IMG/VR virus record: IMGVR_UViG_3300049491_000161
Coordinates: 1 to 34,097 of that record
From: a virus
Strand: one strand, 5' to 3'
Length of the DNA stretch: 34,097 nucleotides
In this document: piece after piece, positions 7,926-14,697 of the stretch
Numbering within the stretch: position 1 is the stretch's first letter
Layout: each line of letters opens with the position of its first letter
The notes under the pieces: model-generated
Database searches by the model: none
Seen by the model: only the letters and a program-made list of their open reading frames with translations
What the model was told of the DNA's origin: nothing
Translations under genes and position numbers: made by a program

Positions 7926-8927
7926 ATGGCAACCGGCAAAGCATCCGACTTCAAGATCTACAACGACCAGTTCTTCGGCGGGCTGATCGAGCAGCTCGCG
8001 CAGAACCTGTCTCCGCTCGGCAGCGTTGGCATCCGCATGCGCGCGAAGATGATCAAGGGCGACTACGAACTCCAGTCGCTCATCAAGAAACTGAGCGGCA
8101 TCATCTCGCGCCGCGACACCACGTCCGTTGCCGCAGCAACCGACCTGGCCGTGACGATGGACGAAAGCATCAGCGTCAAGCTGAACCGCAAAATCGGCCC
8201 CGTCGCGCAGACCCTCGACGCGTGGAAGAAGGCCGCGCTGCCGTTCGAAGCCGATTGGGACGCATCCGGCATGAAGGGCTTCAGCCGCTACCTGGGCTCG
8301 ATGATCGCCGGCGACGTTCAGGCGGATATGCTGAACAACGCCCTCGTCGCTTGCCGCGTGTTCCTCGAAAACGCCAACAGCGGCAGCAACCTGCACACCA
8401 TCGCAGCCAACGGCACGATGACGACGGCGGCGCTGGTCACCGGCCTGTCGAAGATGGGCGACCAGGCGAACCGCGTCAAGGCGTGGGTGATGCATTCGAA
8501 GGTCTACTTCGACACGCTGAACTATCAGATCAACCCGGCGAACAACGGCTCGGATCAAGCGTTCCAAGCGATCCAACTTGCATCCCCGGCCACGCTGAAT
8601 CGCCCGGTGTACGTGACCGATTCGTCGTCGCTGTTGGTCGCCGGCACGCCGGACCTGTACCGCACGATCGGCCTCGTTGACGGCGGCATCGACCTGACCA
8701 ACAGCGAAGAGCAGACGGTGATCACCGACCTGGTGACCGGCTTGGAAAACATCGTCGCGCGGCTGCAAGGCGAATTCGCCTACAACCTCGGGATCATGGG
8801 CGCCAAGTGGGACATCACCAACGGCGGCGCGAACCCGTCGAGCGGCACTCTTTCCACAGCGACCAACTGGGACCAGTACTGCACCTCGATGAAGGACTCT
8901 GCGGGCGTGGTGATCGTCTCGGGCTGA
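7926..8927 (+). CDS. Major capsid protein
   Basis: A 333-residue protein of the size and position expected for the major head subunit. It starts KASDFKIYNDQFFGGLIEQL, a pattern I associate with the gp13-like major capsid family of HK97-type fold proteins. It also has GISRR-like basic loops, a central AWVMHSKVYFDTLNY segment, VYVTDSS, and a C-terminal LGIMGAKWDI-type strand region. The ribosome site (GAAAGGG) is strong and lies 8 bases before the ATG, consistent with high expression. The scaffold-like gene lies upstream and neck genes downstream. Confidence 0.86.
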   Translation: MATGKASDFKIYNDQFFGGLIEQLAQNLSPLGSVGIRMRAKMIKGDYELQSLIKKLSGIISRRDTTSVAAATDLAVTMDESISVKLNRKIGPVAQTLDAWKKAALPFEADWDASGMKGFSRYLGSMIAGDVQADMLNNALVACRVFLENANSGSNLHTIAANGTMTTAALVTGLSKMGDQANRVKAWVMHSKVYFDTLNYQINPANNGSDQAFQAIQLASPATLNRPVYVTDSSSLLVAGTPDLYRTIGLVDGGIDLTNSEEQTVITDLVTGLENIVARLQGEFAYNLGIMGAKWDITNGGANPSSGTLSTATNWDQYCTSMKDSAGVVIVSG

Positions 8928-8937
8928 TGACGATGCG

Positions 8938-8965
8938 GGGCGCCTTGCCTTCTTGGCCGGCGCCC
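8938..8965 (+). other. RNA hairpin after the capsid gene
   Basis: A perfect 7-bp stem (GGGCGCC with GGCGCCC) encloses an inner GCC/GGC stem and a small loop, beginning 10 bases after the capsid stop. There is no T tract, so it is more likely an mRNA-end stabiliser or partial attenuator than a full terminator. A strong AAGGAG ribosome site for the next gene follows. Confidence 0.55.
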
Positions 8966-8981
8966 ACTCAAGGAGAAAAGC

Positions 8982-9320
8982 ATGACCAATCGAACCATCG
9001 GCCTGTATGTCGGAAACGAGTGGGCTGGCGCGAAAGCCTTTGCCGACGAATTACGCCAGGCGGAGAAGTGCGCCGTGCGAGTGCGCAATGGCGCAGCGTT
9101 CACGCCCGATCAGATCGAGACCTTCGACGCGGTGCTAGTGCGAGGCGACTTTCCGGCCGTGATGGCGGCCTATCCGCAGGTCAAAACGCTCGACGCTGCG
9201 CCCAAGGCAGAAGAAGCAGCGTCGCCATTGGGCAGCGGCGACAGCGACCCGGCCACTCATAACGCGACGCTTGATGCCGCGCCCAAGCGCGGCCCCGGTC
9301 GGCCGCCGAAGGCGCGCTGA
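8982..9320 (+). CDS. Hypothetical head-region protein with AT-hook-like tail
   Basis: A 112-residue protein after the major capsid gene, with a strong ribosome site (AAGGAG). Residues 1-65 look like a small alpha/beta domain (GLYVGNEWAGAKAFADEL, then TFDAVLVRGDFPAVMAAYP). The rest is a flexible acidic/Ala linker ending in KRGPGRPPKAR. The GRPPK core resembles an AT-hook, but a short basic tail of this kind could equally be a structural anchor. The stop overlaps the next ATG by one base. A head completion or decoration role is inferred from position only. Confidence 0.72.
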   Translation: MTNRTIGLYVGNEWAGAKAFADELRQAEKCAVRVRNGAAFTPDQIETFDAVLVRGDFPAVMAAYPQVKTLDAAPKAEEAASPLGSGDSDPATHNATLDAAPKRGPGRPPKAR

Positions 9321-9709
9321 TGCTCACGGACGCGCAGCGCACCGACGTGCGCCGGTACATGGGCCACCCGGTTCTCAATGCCGGCGAGCCGGACACGGTC
9401 TACGCCAAGGCCTACTCGCGCGCCACGTTTCCGGTGTCGCTGACCGTGCGTCTGGACAACCTCACAGCGACCGAACAGGACGTGCTGACCAATACATTCC
9501 TGTCCACGCTGGCGACCCTAGAAGCGGCGATCCCGACCGCTGGCGACAATCTCGACACCGAGATTGCAGGACCGTGGACGGCGCGCAAAGACGAAATCGC
9601 GCAGCGATCGTCGCTGTTCGACCGTTGGCGCCGCGAGATGTGCGGCTTCCTCGGCTTCGCGCCAGGGCCCGCACTGGGCGGCGGTGGCTTCACGCTGGTG
9701 CGGGCTTGA
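9320..9709 (+). CDS. Head-tail adaptor-like neck protein
   Basis: A 129-residue protein starting LTDAQRTDVRRYMGHPV, a pattern familiar from small phage proteins encoded after the capsid gene. It continues with a helical region around LTATEQDVLTNTFLSTLATLE and a conserved-looking WTARKDEIAQRSSLFDRWRREM segment. The all-helical content, the size and the place between capsid and tail completion genes fit a head completion or adaptor protein that extends the portal channel. It starts at the ATGA overlap with the previous gene. The specific family is not certain. Confidence 0.72.
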   Translation: MLTDAQRTDVRRYMGHPVLNAGEPDTVYAKAYSRATFPVSLTVRLDNLTATEQDVLTNTFLSTLATLEAAIPTAGDNLDTEIAGPWTARKDEIAQRSSLFDRWRREMCGFLGFAPGPALGGGGFTLVRA

Positions 9710-9747
9710 CGCACACACATGACAACCCCCATGAAAGGAAACGACAT

Positions 9748-9888
9748 ATGAGCAACGATCACGCACTCGCGCAGGCCACGGCCAAGCACGCGAAGAAAGA
9801 AACCGGCAAGGCGAAGGCGATCCCGCCTGCGAAGTCGGCGCCGGCGCCGGTAGCAAAGGCGCCGCCTGCGAAGTCGGCGAAGGACTGA
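9748..9888 (+). CDS. Small basic Ala/Lys/Pro-rich protein
   Basis: A 46-residue protein with an AAAGGAAA ribosome site just upstream. It consists mostly of Lys, Ala and Pro, with an APPAKSA-like unit appearing twice. It is too simple for family assignment. Its charge suggests nucleic-acid or virion association, but this is a guess. The good ribosome site and the lack of any competing frame support it as real. Confidence 0.5.
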   Translation: MSNDHALAQATAKHAKKETGKAKAIPPAKSAPAPVAKAPPAKSAKD

Positions 9889-9927
9889 AGGGACCGGTGC
9901 GCGCATGAGCCCGACTGATCTGCTGTC

Positions 9928-10554
9928 ATGAACGGCGTCCGTCTCCAAGAGCAGATCTACGCCGGCTTCATGCGCGCGGCGAAGCACGTCGGCCGGGCCT
10001 ATGAAGTCTTCCGCGCCGACACCGCGCTAGAACCTACCGATTCGGCCTACAGCATCGGCAGCCAGTTCTGCCTGTTCGCCGCCGAGAAGAAATTCGAGGT
10101 GCCGCAGAAGTTCAAAATCCCTGCCCGCTACCTCTACGCCGATGGGCGCGAGTTAGCGCCGCGCGACATCCTGATCGGCCCATACGGCACGTTCTACGTC
10201 GGCGACATGCAGCCGAACCTGCCGATGCAAGCGGTCTGGTGCAACGAGACGGTGTCGATCGACCGGCCTGGCTACATCGGCGCCGAGCAGACGACGAGCC
10301 CGATCGCATCGGGCCTGCCGTGCTTTCGGCAACTGAAGAAGGTCGACCAGAAGCCGACCAGCGCAATCGGCGGCTCGTCGACTGCCGCGGTCGCGTTCGG
10401 CGAGTTCTACCTGTTCACGCCGCTGCCGCTCGGCCTGGTCATTCAGGGCGACGTGATCACCTGCGCCAGCGACAACCGGCGCTTCTCGCTCGACACGATC
10501 GACAACACCGAAATCGGCGTCGTGCTCACGATGCGCCAGGCCGACGCGATCTGA
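9928..10554 (+). CDS. Phage neck/head-tail connector-region protein
   Basis: A 208-residue protein with an N-terminal helix (RLQEQIYAGFMRAAKHVG) and a beta-rich remainder including GPYGTFYVGDMQPNLPMQ and VWCNETVSIDRPG. Its ends pair with the next gene through a one-base TGATG overlap. Proteins with the YVGDMQP-type motif occur in hypothetical genes between capsid and tail completion genes of siphoviruses. It is most likely a virion neck component. No enzymatic motif is seen. Confidence 0.7.
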   Translation: MNGVRLQEQIYAGFMRAAKHVGRAYEVFRADTALEPTDSAYSIGSQFCLFAAEKKFEVPQKFKIPARYLYADGRELAPRDILIGPYGTFYVGDMQPNLPMQAVWCNETVSIDRPGYIGAEQTTSPIASGLPCFRQLKKVDQKPTSAIGGSSTAAVAFGEFYLFTPLPLGLVIQGDVITCASDNRRFSLDTIDNTEIGVVLTMRQADAI

Positions 10555-10982
10555 TGCTGTCGATCGATACACGCCTGAGCCTCGCAGCGCTGGAGGCGAT
10601 GCTGCTGCGCCTGGTCAATCCCGAGCCGGCGCTCGCGGTGATCGGGACCAAGCAGCGGGACGCCATCCGCCAGCGCATCGAGCGCGGCAAGCACGAGCCG
10701 GACGGCAACGCCTGGGCGCCGTGGAGCCAGAGCACGCGCGACTACCGCGAGGCGAAGGGCAACGTCGGCAAGGGCCTGCTATGGGATGACGGCACGCTGC
10801 TCGACAGCATCGTCTCCGTGCCCAGCGCGACGGAAGTCGTCATTGGCACGCCGGTGCACTACGCCGGCTTCTTGCAAGACGGCACGAGCCGCATGGACGC
10901 GCGGCCGTTCATGGGCTGGACCGACGACGACAAGCATCACGCCGAGATGACGATGCTGCACTTCATTGAGGGCGCGCTGTGA
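10554..10982 (+). CDS. Tail completion / virion morphogenesis protein (Mu gpG-like)
   Basis: A 142-residue protein that fits the phage virion morphogenesis family (Mu G-like, PF05069 type), which completes the tail end for joining to the head. Recognisable parts are GNAWAPWSQSTRDYR, the GLLWDDGTLLDSI turn, VVIGTPVHYAGFLQDGT, and the closing MDARPFMGWTDDD, with a final amphipathic helix. The start ATG overlaps the previous stop, and its stop overlaps the GTG of the next gene. This order (connector, morphogenesis protein, tail terminator, tube) is standard. Confidence 0.87.
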   Translation: MLSIDTRLSLAALEAMLLRLVNPEPALAVIGTKQRDAIRQRIERGKHEPDGNAWAPWSQSTRDYREAKGNVGKGLLWDDGTLLDSIVSVPSATEVVIGTPVHYAGFLQDGTSRMDARPFMGWTDDDKHHAEMTMLHFIEGAL

Positions 10983-11422
10983 TCGCTGGCCTGACGACCG
11001 ACTTGCTCACCAAGATCCGCACGATCCCCGATCTCTCGACGCGCACGGGCCTGACCATCGGCGGCAAGTCGCAAGACCCCGGAATGCTCAAGGTGCCGCT
11101 GCCAGCATCCTGGGTTTCATTCAAGTCCGACCAAGTCGACGAGCGCGATTTCACGCACGGCCCGGCGTCGGGCTACATCGTTGATGTTGGCGTCCTGATG
11201 GGCACATGGGCCGCGATGATCTTCGTCCCATACAACGACGACGCTGACATGCTGTCCGTGCAACTCCCGCTTCTCGAGGCCGTGGCCGGCGCGGTCCACG
11301 GCACCGAAGCACCTTCCGGTTTTCGCTGGCGCTACATCGGCCAGCGCATCGCGCTCGTCTACCCCGACCGGCTCGCGTACGAACTGAAGTTCACGGTGAA
11401 CTTCTGCACCACTCCAACTTGA
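10979..11422 (+). CDS. Tail terminator-like protein
   Basis: A 147-residue protein starting with GTG in a GTGA overlap. It has an alpha/beta layout with VGVLMGTWAAMIFVPYNDDADML, followed by a helix and a strand-rich end (RWRYIGQRIALVYPDRLAYELKFTV). Mu gp37-like and related terminator proteins have this size, this fold outline and this place between the tail completion and tube genes, where they cap the tail tube. The assignment is from position and general shape. Confidence 0.65.
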   Translation: MIAGLTTDLLTKIRTIPDLSTRTGLTIGGKSQDPGMLKVPLPASWVSFKSDQVDERDFTHGPASGYIVDVGVLMGTWAAMIFVPYNDDADMLSVQLPLLEAVAGAVHGTEAPSGFRWRYIGQRIALVYPDRLAYELKFTVNFCTTPT

Positions 11423-11441
11423 TACCCAGAAAGGGCACACC

Positions 11442-12227
11442 ATGCCGATCATCTCGAATGCAAACCTGACGACGGTCGTCGACAAACTGGGCCGATGGGC
11501 CGCAATGAGCGTCGGCGACCCGAACTTCAACAACGCATTCAACGCCGGGATGGAAGCCGGTAACGCCGCGGTGATGAGCGGCGCTGGATCGTTGTTCACC
11601 TTCCTCTTCGAGACGCAGACGGACGGCGACGTGGCGGCGGACCTTCTGCCGGCCGCGCGCAATCTCGACGAGGACAACCCGGTTCCACCGAAGCGCTTCA
11701 TGTTCGCGATCCCCAGCATTAGTGAGATGTTCGCGGCGATCAATGCGCACATCGCCCGGTACAGCGCGTATACCACGCTCGATGCGTACCTCACGAGCCT
11801 GAACACCTCGGCGCCGACCCTGCGCGTGCACCAGGCGCTGCACGATCACCTGAAGGCGTTCAGCCGCAAGAACGTGTTCATCGGCAACGACACGGTGCTG
11901 GCGACGTTCAGCGCAACCGGCGCGACGACGGGCACCTTCGCGAGCGTGACGACCATCGGCACCAGCTACGCCGGCGCGCAGCTCGTCGTGAAGAACCAGG
12001 GCGCGGTGACCACCGGCGCGACCCTGAGCGTCACCGGCAAGAAGCTCGACGGCACCACGGCCGTGATCACGGCGACGATCGCCACCGGCACCGACAACAC
12101 CGAGACGAACCTGTCGGTGACCACGAAGCTGTTCACCGAGGTCACCGCGATCAGCATCACCGGCGGCACGAACGCCAACGTGTACGAAATCGTCGCGAAG
12201 ACCGATCGCAACATCTCGGCGGCCTGA
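11442..12227 (+). CDS. Hypothetical tail-region structural protein
   Basis: A 261-residue protein with an AAAGGG ribosome site. The N-terminal half is helical (NLTTVVDKLGRWAAMSVGDPNF, SEMFAAINAHIARYSAYTTLDAYL). The C-terminal 110 residues are strand-rich and full of Thr, Gly and Ala with short repeats (LATFSATGATTGTFASV, GATLSVTGKKLDGTTAV), resembling an Ig-like or decoration domain. It sits between the terminator and tube genes. It may be a minor tail or decoration protein. I do not recognise the family. Confidence 0.7.
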   Translation: MPIISNANLTTVVDKLGRWAAMSVGDPNFNNAFNAGMEAGNAAVMSGAGSLFTFLFETQTDGDVAADLLPAARNLDEDNPVPPKRFMFAIPSISEMFAAINAHIARYSAYTTLDAYLTSLNTSAPTLRVHQALHDHLKAFSRKNVFIGNDTVLATFSATGATTGTFASVTTIGTSYAGAQLVVKNQGAVTTGATLSVTGKKLDGTTAVITATIATGTDNTETNLSVTTKLFTEVTAISITGGTNANVYEIVAKTDRNISAA

Positions 12228-12270
12228 TCCCAAGCATCCATCCCCGGCCCTTCGGGGCGCGTCATCACCA

Positions 12271-12293
12271 AGCCCGCCTAGTGCGGGCTTTTT
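12271..12293 (+). terminator. Rho-independent terminator before the tail tube gene
   Basis: A perfect 7-bp stem (AGCCCGC with GCGGGCT) with a 5-base loop is followed by five T. A second short hairpin (CCCCG/CGGGG, 12242-12257) lies just upstream. Only about 20 bases separate it from the next ATG, so read-through, or a promoter further upstream, must supply the tube gene. Confidence 0.8.
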
Positions 12294-12314
12294 CAATTCC
12301 GAAAGGGCCTCACC

Positions 12315-13070
12315 ATGGCATACAACGACATCAGCCGCGGGCTGTTCCAGGGCATCCTCTCGCTCGCTCCGCGCGACTTCAACAGCAACCGGACCGGCGG
12401 CTACAAGGATCTCGGACAGGTCGACCTGTTCACGATCGACCCGAAGCCGAAGTTCGAGGACATCATGGACTCGCGCACCTCGCCGGCCGGCACGATCGAT
12501 CACATCCTCACCGAAATCGACTTCACGGCCAAGATCAAGATGCTCGACATCGCGATGTACAACTGGGCCTTTGCCAACTACGGCGAGTGGTCCGGCGCGG
12601 TGGATGCGGCGACCGGCGCCACCGAGACGATCACGCTGTACAACGGCACGAAGACGCACCTGGCGCACCCCGGCGTGACGAATGTCGTCATCAGCGGCGC
12701 AACGCTGACCACGGACTACACGCTGAACGCCGCGAGCGGCACGATCAACGTGGTGGTCGGCTCGACCGCTGTCCCGGTAGGAACGCCGCTGACCACGACC
12801 GTGACGTACGACTACGCGGCGTACAACGGCGCGGTGGAGGCCTTCACGATCCCGCAGAAGTATTTTTCGCTGCACCTCGAAGGCATCAACGTCGCGCAGG
12901 GCGGCCAGCCGGTCGTCGTCGACGTGTGGCAGTGGGCGCCGGACCCGGTGGCGATGCTGAACTTCATCGACAAGAAGCATTTCGCGCAGGAATGCAGCGG
13001 CAAGATGCTGAAGGACGAGTCGATCACGACCACGGGCCTGTCGGCCTACTACAAGGTCAAGAAGGCATAA
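12315..13070 (+). CDS. Major tail (tube) protein
   Basis: A 251-residue protein with a strong AAAGGG ribosome site, placed between tail completion genes and the tail assembly chaperone, where the tube subunit is normally encoded. The N- and C-terminal parts form the likely tube domain (RGLFQGILSLAPRDF, then YFSLHLEGINVAQGGQPVVV and VDVWQWAPDP). A central insertion (about residues 95-165) is Thr- and Gly-rich and Ig-like (TITLYNGTKTHLAHPGV, TTDYTLNAASG), as in tube proteins with surface decoration domains. Hairpins lie on both sides of the gene. The call rests on context, size and fold pattern. Confidence 0.82.
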   Translation: MAYNDISRGLFQGILSLAPRDFNSNRTGGYKDLGQVDLFTIDPKPKFEDIMDSRTSPAGTIDHILTEIDFTAKIKMLDIAMYNWAFANYGEWSGAVDAATGATETITLYNGTKTHLAHPGVTNVVISGATLTTDYTLNAASGTINVVVGSTAVPVGTPLTTTVTYDYAAYNGAVEAFTIPQKYFSLHLEGINVAQGGQPVVVDVWQWAPDPVAMLNFIDKKHFAQECSGKMLKDESITTTGLSAYYKVKKA

Positions 13071-13090
13071 GCCGAACCACCGTTGTCAAC

Positions 13091-13147
13091 GCGGGGAGCC
13101 GGGCTTCGCGCCCTGGCGGTGCCACACCATCGCCCCCCGCACCTTTT
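13091..13147 (+). terminator. Possible terminator after the tail tube gene
   Basis: GCGGGG (13091-13096) can pair with CCCCGC (13135-13140), enclosing an inner GGGC-TTCGC-GCCC hairpin, and is followed by ACC and four T. The structure is strong but the T tract is short, so partial termination is more likely than full termination. Confidence 0.5.
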
Positions 13148-13165
13148 GCCGTGTGAGGGCAATCC

Positions 13166-13630
13166 ATGACCGATTCAACGAGCGATGTCGCCGCGCTGTT
13201 CCCTGCGCGCGAGGTCGTGATTCAAGGCGAGACGATCAGCATTTCCCCGTTCAAGTTCGGGCAACTCCAGAAGGTCTCCAGCTTCCTCGCGCCGATGGCG
13301 GCGGCGGTGCAGAAGGCGCGACGCGAGCAACTCGCGGATGCCGCAGGCTCCGACCCGCTCGCGTGGCCGCTGATGCTCCCGCAGGTCATCGCCGAGTGCG
13401 GCGACTTCGTGCTCGGGCTGATCGCGTTCGTGACCGGCAGGCCGCTCGAATGGGTCGAGTCGCTCGAGGCCGACGACGGCCTGACGCTCGCGCGGACGAT
13501 CTTTGAGACGAACGCCGATTTTTTCGCGCGCCGCCTGGCTCCGATGATGACCGGGCTGCCGGCAGTGCCGGGCGGCGGGGACGGATGGGCGGACAAGATG
13601 ACGGCTGGGCCTGCGTCGTCGGCCGCCTGA
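13166..13630 (+). CDS. Tail assembly chaperone (gpG-like, zero frame)
   Basis: A 154-residue protein between the tube and tape measure genes, the position of the gpG/gpGT-type chaperone that coats the tape measure during tail assembly. It has a compact strand region (REVVIQGETISISPFKF) and helices (LQKVSSFLAPMAAAVQKA, LPQVIAECGDFVLGLIAFVTG). Residues 118-120 are encoded by GAT TTT TTC, a perfect -1 slippery heptamer in the zero frame. The -1 frame is open from 13507 to 13809, so a 214-residue fusion (120 zero-frame plus 94 -1-frame residues) is predicted, as in many siphoviruses. The zero-frame tail after the slip site is Pro/Gly/Ala-rich. Confidence 0.82.
   Translation: MTDSTSDVAALFPAREVVIQGETISISPFKFGQLQKVSSFLAPMAAAVQKARREQLADAAGSDPLAWPLMLPQVIAECGDFVLGLIAFVTGRPLEWVESLEADDGLTLARTIFETNADFFARRLAPMMTGLPAVPGGGDGWADKMTAGPASSAA
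13519..13525 (+). promoter_or_regulatory. -1 ribosomal frameshift site T TTT TTC
   Basis: The heptamer matches X XXY YYZ exactly and is in phase with the chaperone frame (codons GAT, TTT, TTC). The -1 frame has its last upstream stop at 13504-13506, only 12 bases before the slip site, and stays open to 13809. GC-rich sequence follows that can form small hairpins. This is the standard arrangement for making a long form of the tail chaperone. Confidence 0.75.
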
Positions 13631-13809
13631 TCCACAGCGGCGGCGGGCACACCTGGGAGACGGTGCAGGGCTACACGTTCGGGCAGATCCGCGTGTTCCT
13701 GCGCGAGGCTATCGCGGCCGAGCGCCGGGCGTTCCGACTTGCTGCCTTCGCCGCGCGCATCGCGCAGGCCGAGGGCGACGACTTCCGCCGCGCGATGGAG
13801 GACGACTGA
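13585..13809 (+). CDS. Tail assembly chaperone, second-frame extension (GT-like)
   Basis: The downstream part of the chaperone in the -1 frame. It is most likely made as a fusion through the slip site at 13519-13525, in which case it begins at 13525 and adds 94 residues. The ATG at 13585 gives a 74-residue version and has only a weak G-rich ribosome site, overlapping the upstream frame by 46 bases. Its content, TWETVQGYTFGQIRVFLREAI and a helix with many Arg and Ala, fits a helical T-domain, which in lambda-type chaperones recruits the tail tube protein. The next gene starts at an ATGA overlap. Confidence 0.72.
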   Translation: MGGQDDGWACVVGRLIHSGGGHTWETVQGYTFGQIRVFLREAIAAERRAFRLAAFAARIAQAEGDDFRRAMEDD

Positions 13810-14144
13810 TGATGATCTACCGAACGATCACCATCGCATCACTACTTGTCGCTGCGTGCGGCGGCGGGCAATTTGCTGATGCGGCCCGGCAGAGCATCTC
13901 TCTGACGTGGGCGAAGCCGTTGGCAAACGTCGACGGCACGAAGCCGGCCGACCTGTCCGGCTACCGCATCTTCTACGGCACCGCCGCCGGCGCGCTGACC
14001 GCATCGGTCGACGTTGCCGGCGCCGACGTGCTCGGCTACACGATCACAGGGTTGACGCCCGGCACGTACTTCGTTGCCGTCGCCTCGCTCAACGCCGCCG
14101 GGCTTCCCGGTCCGATGTCGTCGGTCGCGCAGGCGCCGCGCTGA
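13809..14144 (+). CDS. Fibronectin type III domain lipoprotein
   Basis: A 111-residue protein with a basic, hydrophobic N-terminus and a lipobox (LLVAAC, Cys 17), so it is probably exported and lipid-anchored in the cell envelope. The mature part is one fibronectin type III domain: ISLTWAKP at the start, LSGYRIFYGTAAG in the middle, [22 protein letters not shown] at the end. A tail gene would not normally carry a lipoprotein signal, so this may be a lysogen-expressed envelope protein, possibly for superinfection exclusion. A virion role is the alternative. Its start overlaps the chaperone stop, and its last 56 bases overlap the reverse-strand nuclease gene. Confidence 0.75.
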   Translation: MMIYRTITIASLLVAACGGGQFADAARQSISLTWAKPLANVDGTKPADLSGYRIFYGTAAGALTASVDVAGADVLGYTITGLTPGTYFVAVASLNAAGLPGPMSSVAQAPR

Positions 14145-14697
14145 TCGAGCAGGGCACGCGCGCAAGCGCCGCGAGTTGCGAAAGGTCCGCATGGCTGAGC
14201 AGGAGAACCCCGTTCGAGTCTGCAAGCTTCTTGGCGGATCGGGTGTAGCCGACCGGGCAGACGACGACCGCGATCTGCGCGCCGTGGTGCCGCTTGCCGG
14301 CGACGACTTGCTGCACAGCGGCGTTGCCCGCTGCGCGCGTGTACTTCTTGCACTGGATGGCAGCACGAGTTCCGCGCAGGACAGCGAGAACGTCGACGCC
14401 TTGATCGCCGCCTGCGCCGATGCGCCGGACGCTCCAGCCCGCTGCGCGCAGTACCTCGGCGCAGTGCATCTCATAGTCGACGGGCGACATGCTGGCGATG
14501 TCAAGGCTGAGGATGATCCGCTGCTGGCGCTCGACGACGAACTGCCGGGCGAGGACGAAGCCGATCCAGGCGACCAGGGCGCTCTGCCATGGGTATTCAG
14601 CAGCCAGCGTCGCTACCCATAGCAGCGCAACGGCAACGATGCCGAAGGCGCCAGAGACAAGCCGAAACATCCAGACAAGGTAGCACATGAGTGACAT
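14089..14697 (-). CDS. Membrane-anchored Mrr-type restriction endonuclease-like protein
   Basis: A 202-residue reverse-strand protein in an otherwise forward tail operon. Two hydrophobic segments (about residues 13-33 and 37-50) predict a membrane anchor. From residue 71 a Mrr_cat-like PD-(D/E)xK nuclease domain follows: [14 protein letters not shown], then GGDQGVDV (Asp 102 catalytic), then AAIQCKKY (Gln 115 and Lys 117, the QxK motif), and a strand around [12 protein letters not shown]. These residues are all intact. ATGs at 14688 and 14670 are alternative starts. Its 5' end overlaps the tape measure start and its 3' end overlaps the lipoprotein gene, so it fills a gap in the tail operon. 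A role in degrading foreign DNA at the membrane is an inference. Confidence 0.8.
   Translation of the reverse strand: MSLMCYLVWMFRLVSGAFGIVAVALLWVATLAAEYPWQSALVAWIGFVLARQFVVERQQRIILSLDIASMSPVDYEMHCAEVLRAAGWSVRRIGAGGDQGVDVLAVLRGTRAAIQCKKYTRAAGNAAVQQVVAGKRHHGAQIAVVVCPVGYTRSAKKLADSNGVLLLSHADLSQLAALARVPCSISAAPARPTTSDREARRR

Noticed and set aside
9290-9320. AT-hook DNA-binding tail (GRPPK) as proof of a DNA-binding protein
   Set aside because: A single short basic Pro/Gly motif is weak evidence, so it is recorded only as a resemblance in the gene entry.
11391-12980. 529-residue reverse-strand open frame
   Set aside because: It runs across two well-supported forward genes and a terminator, and its translation is Arg/Val/His-rich low complexity typical of antisense shadows.
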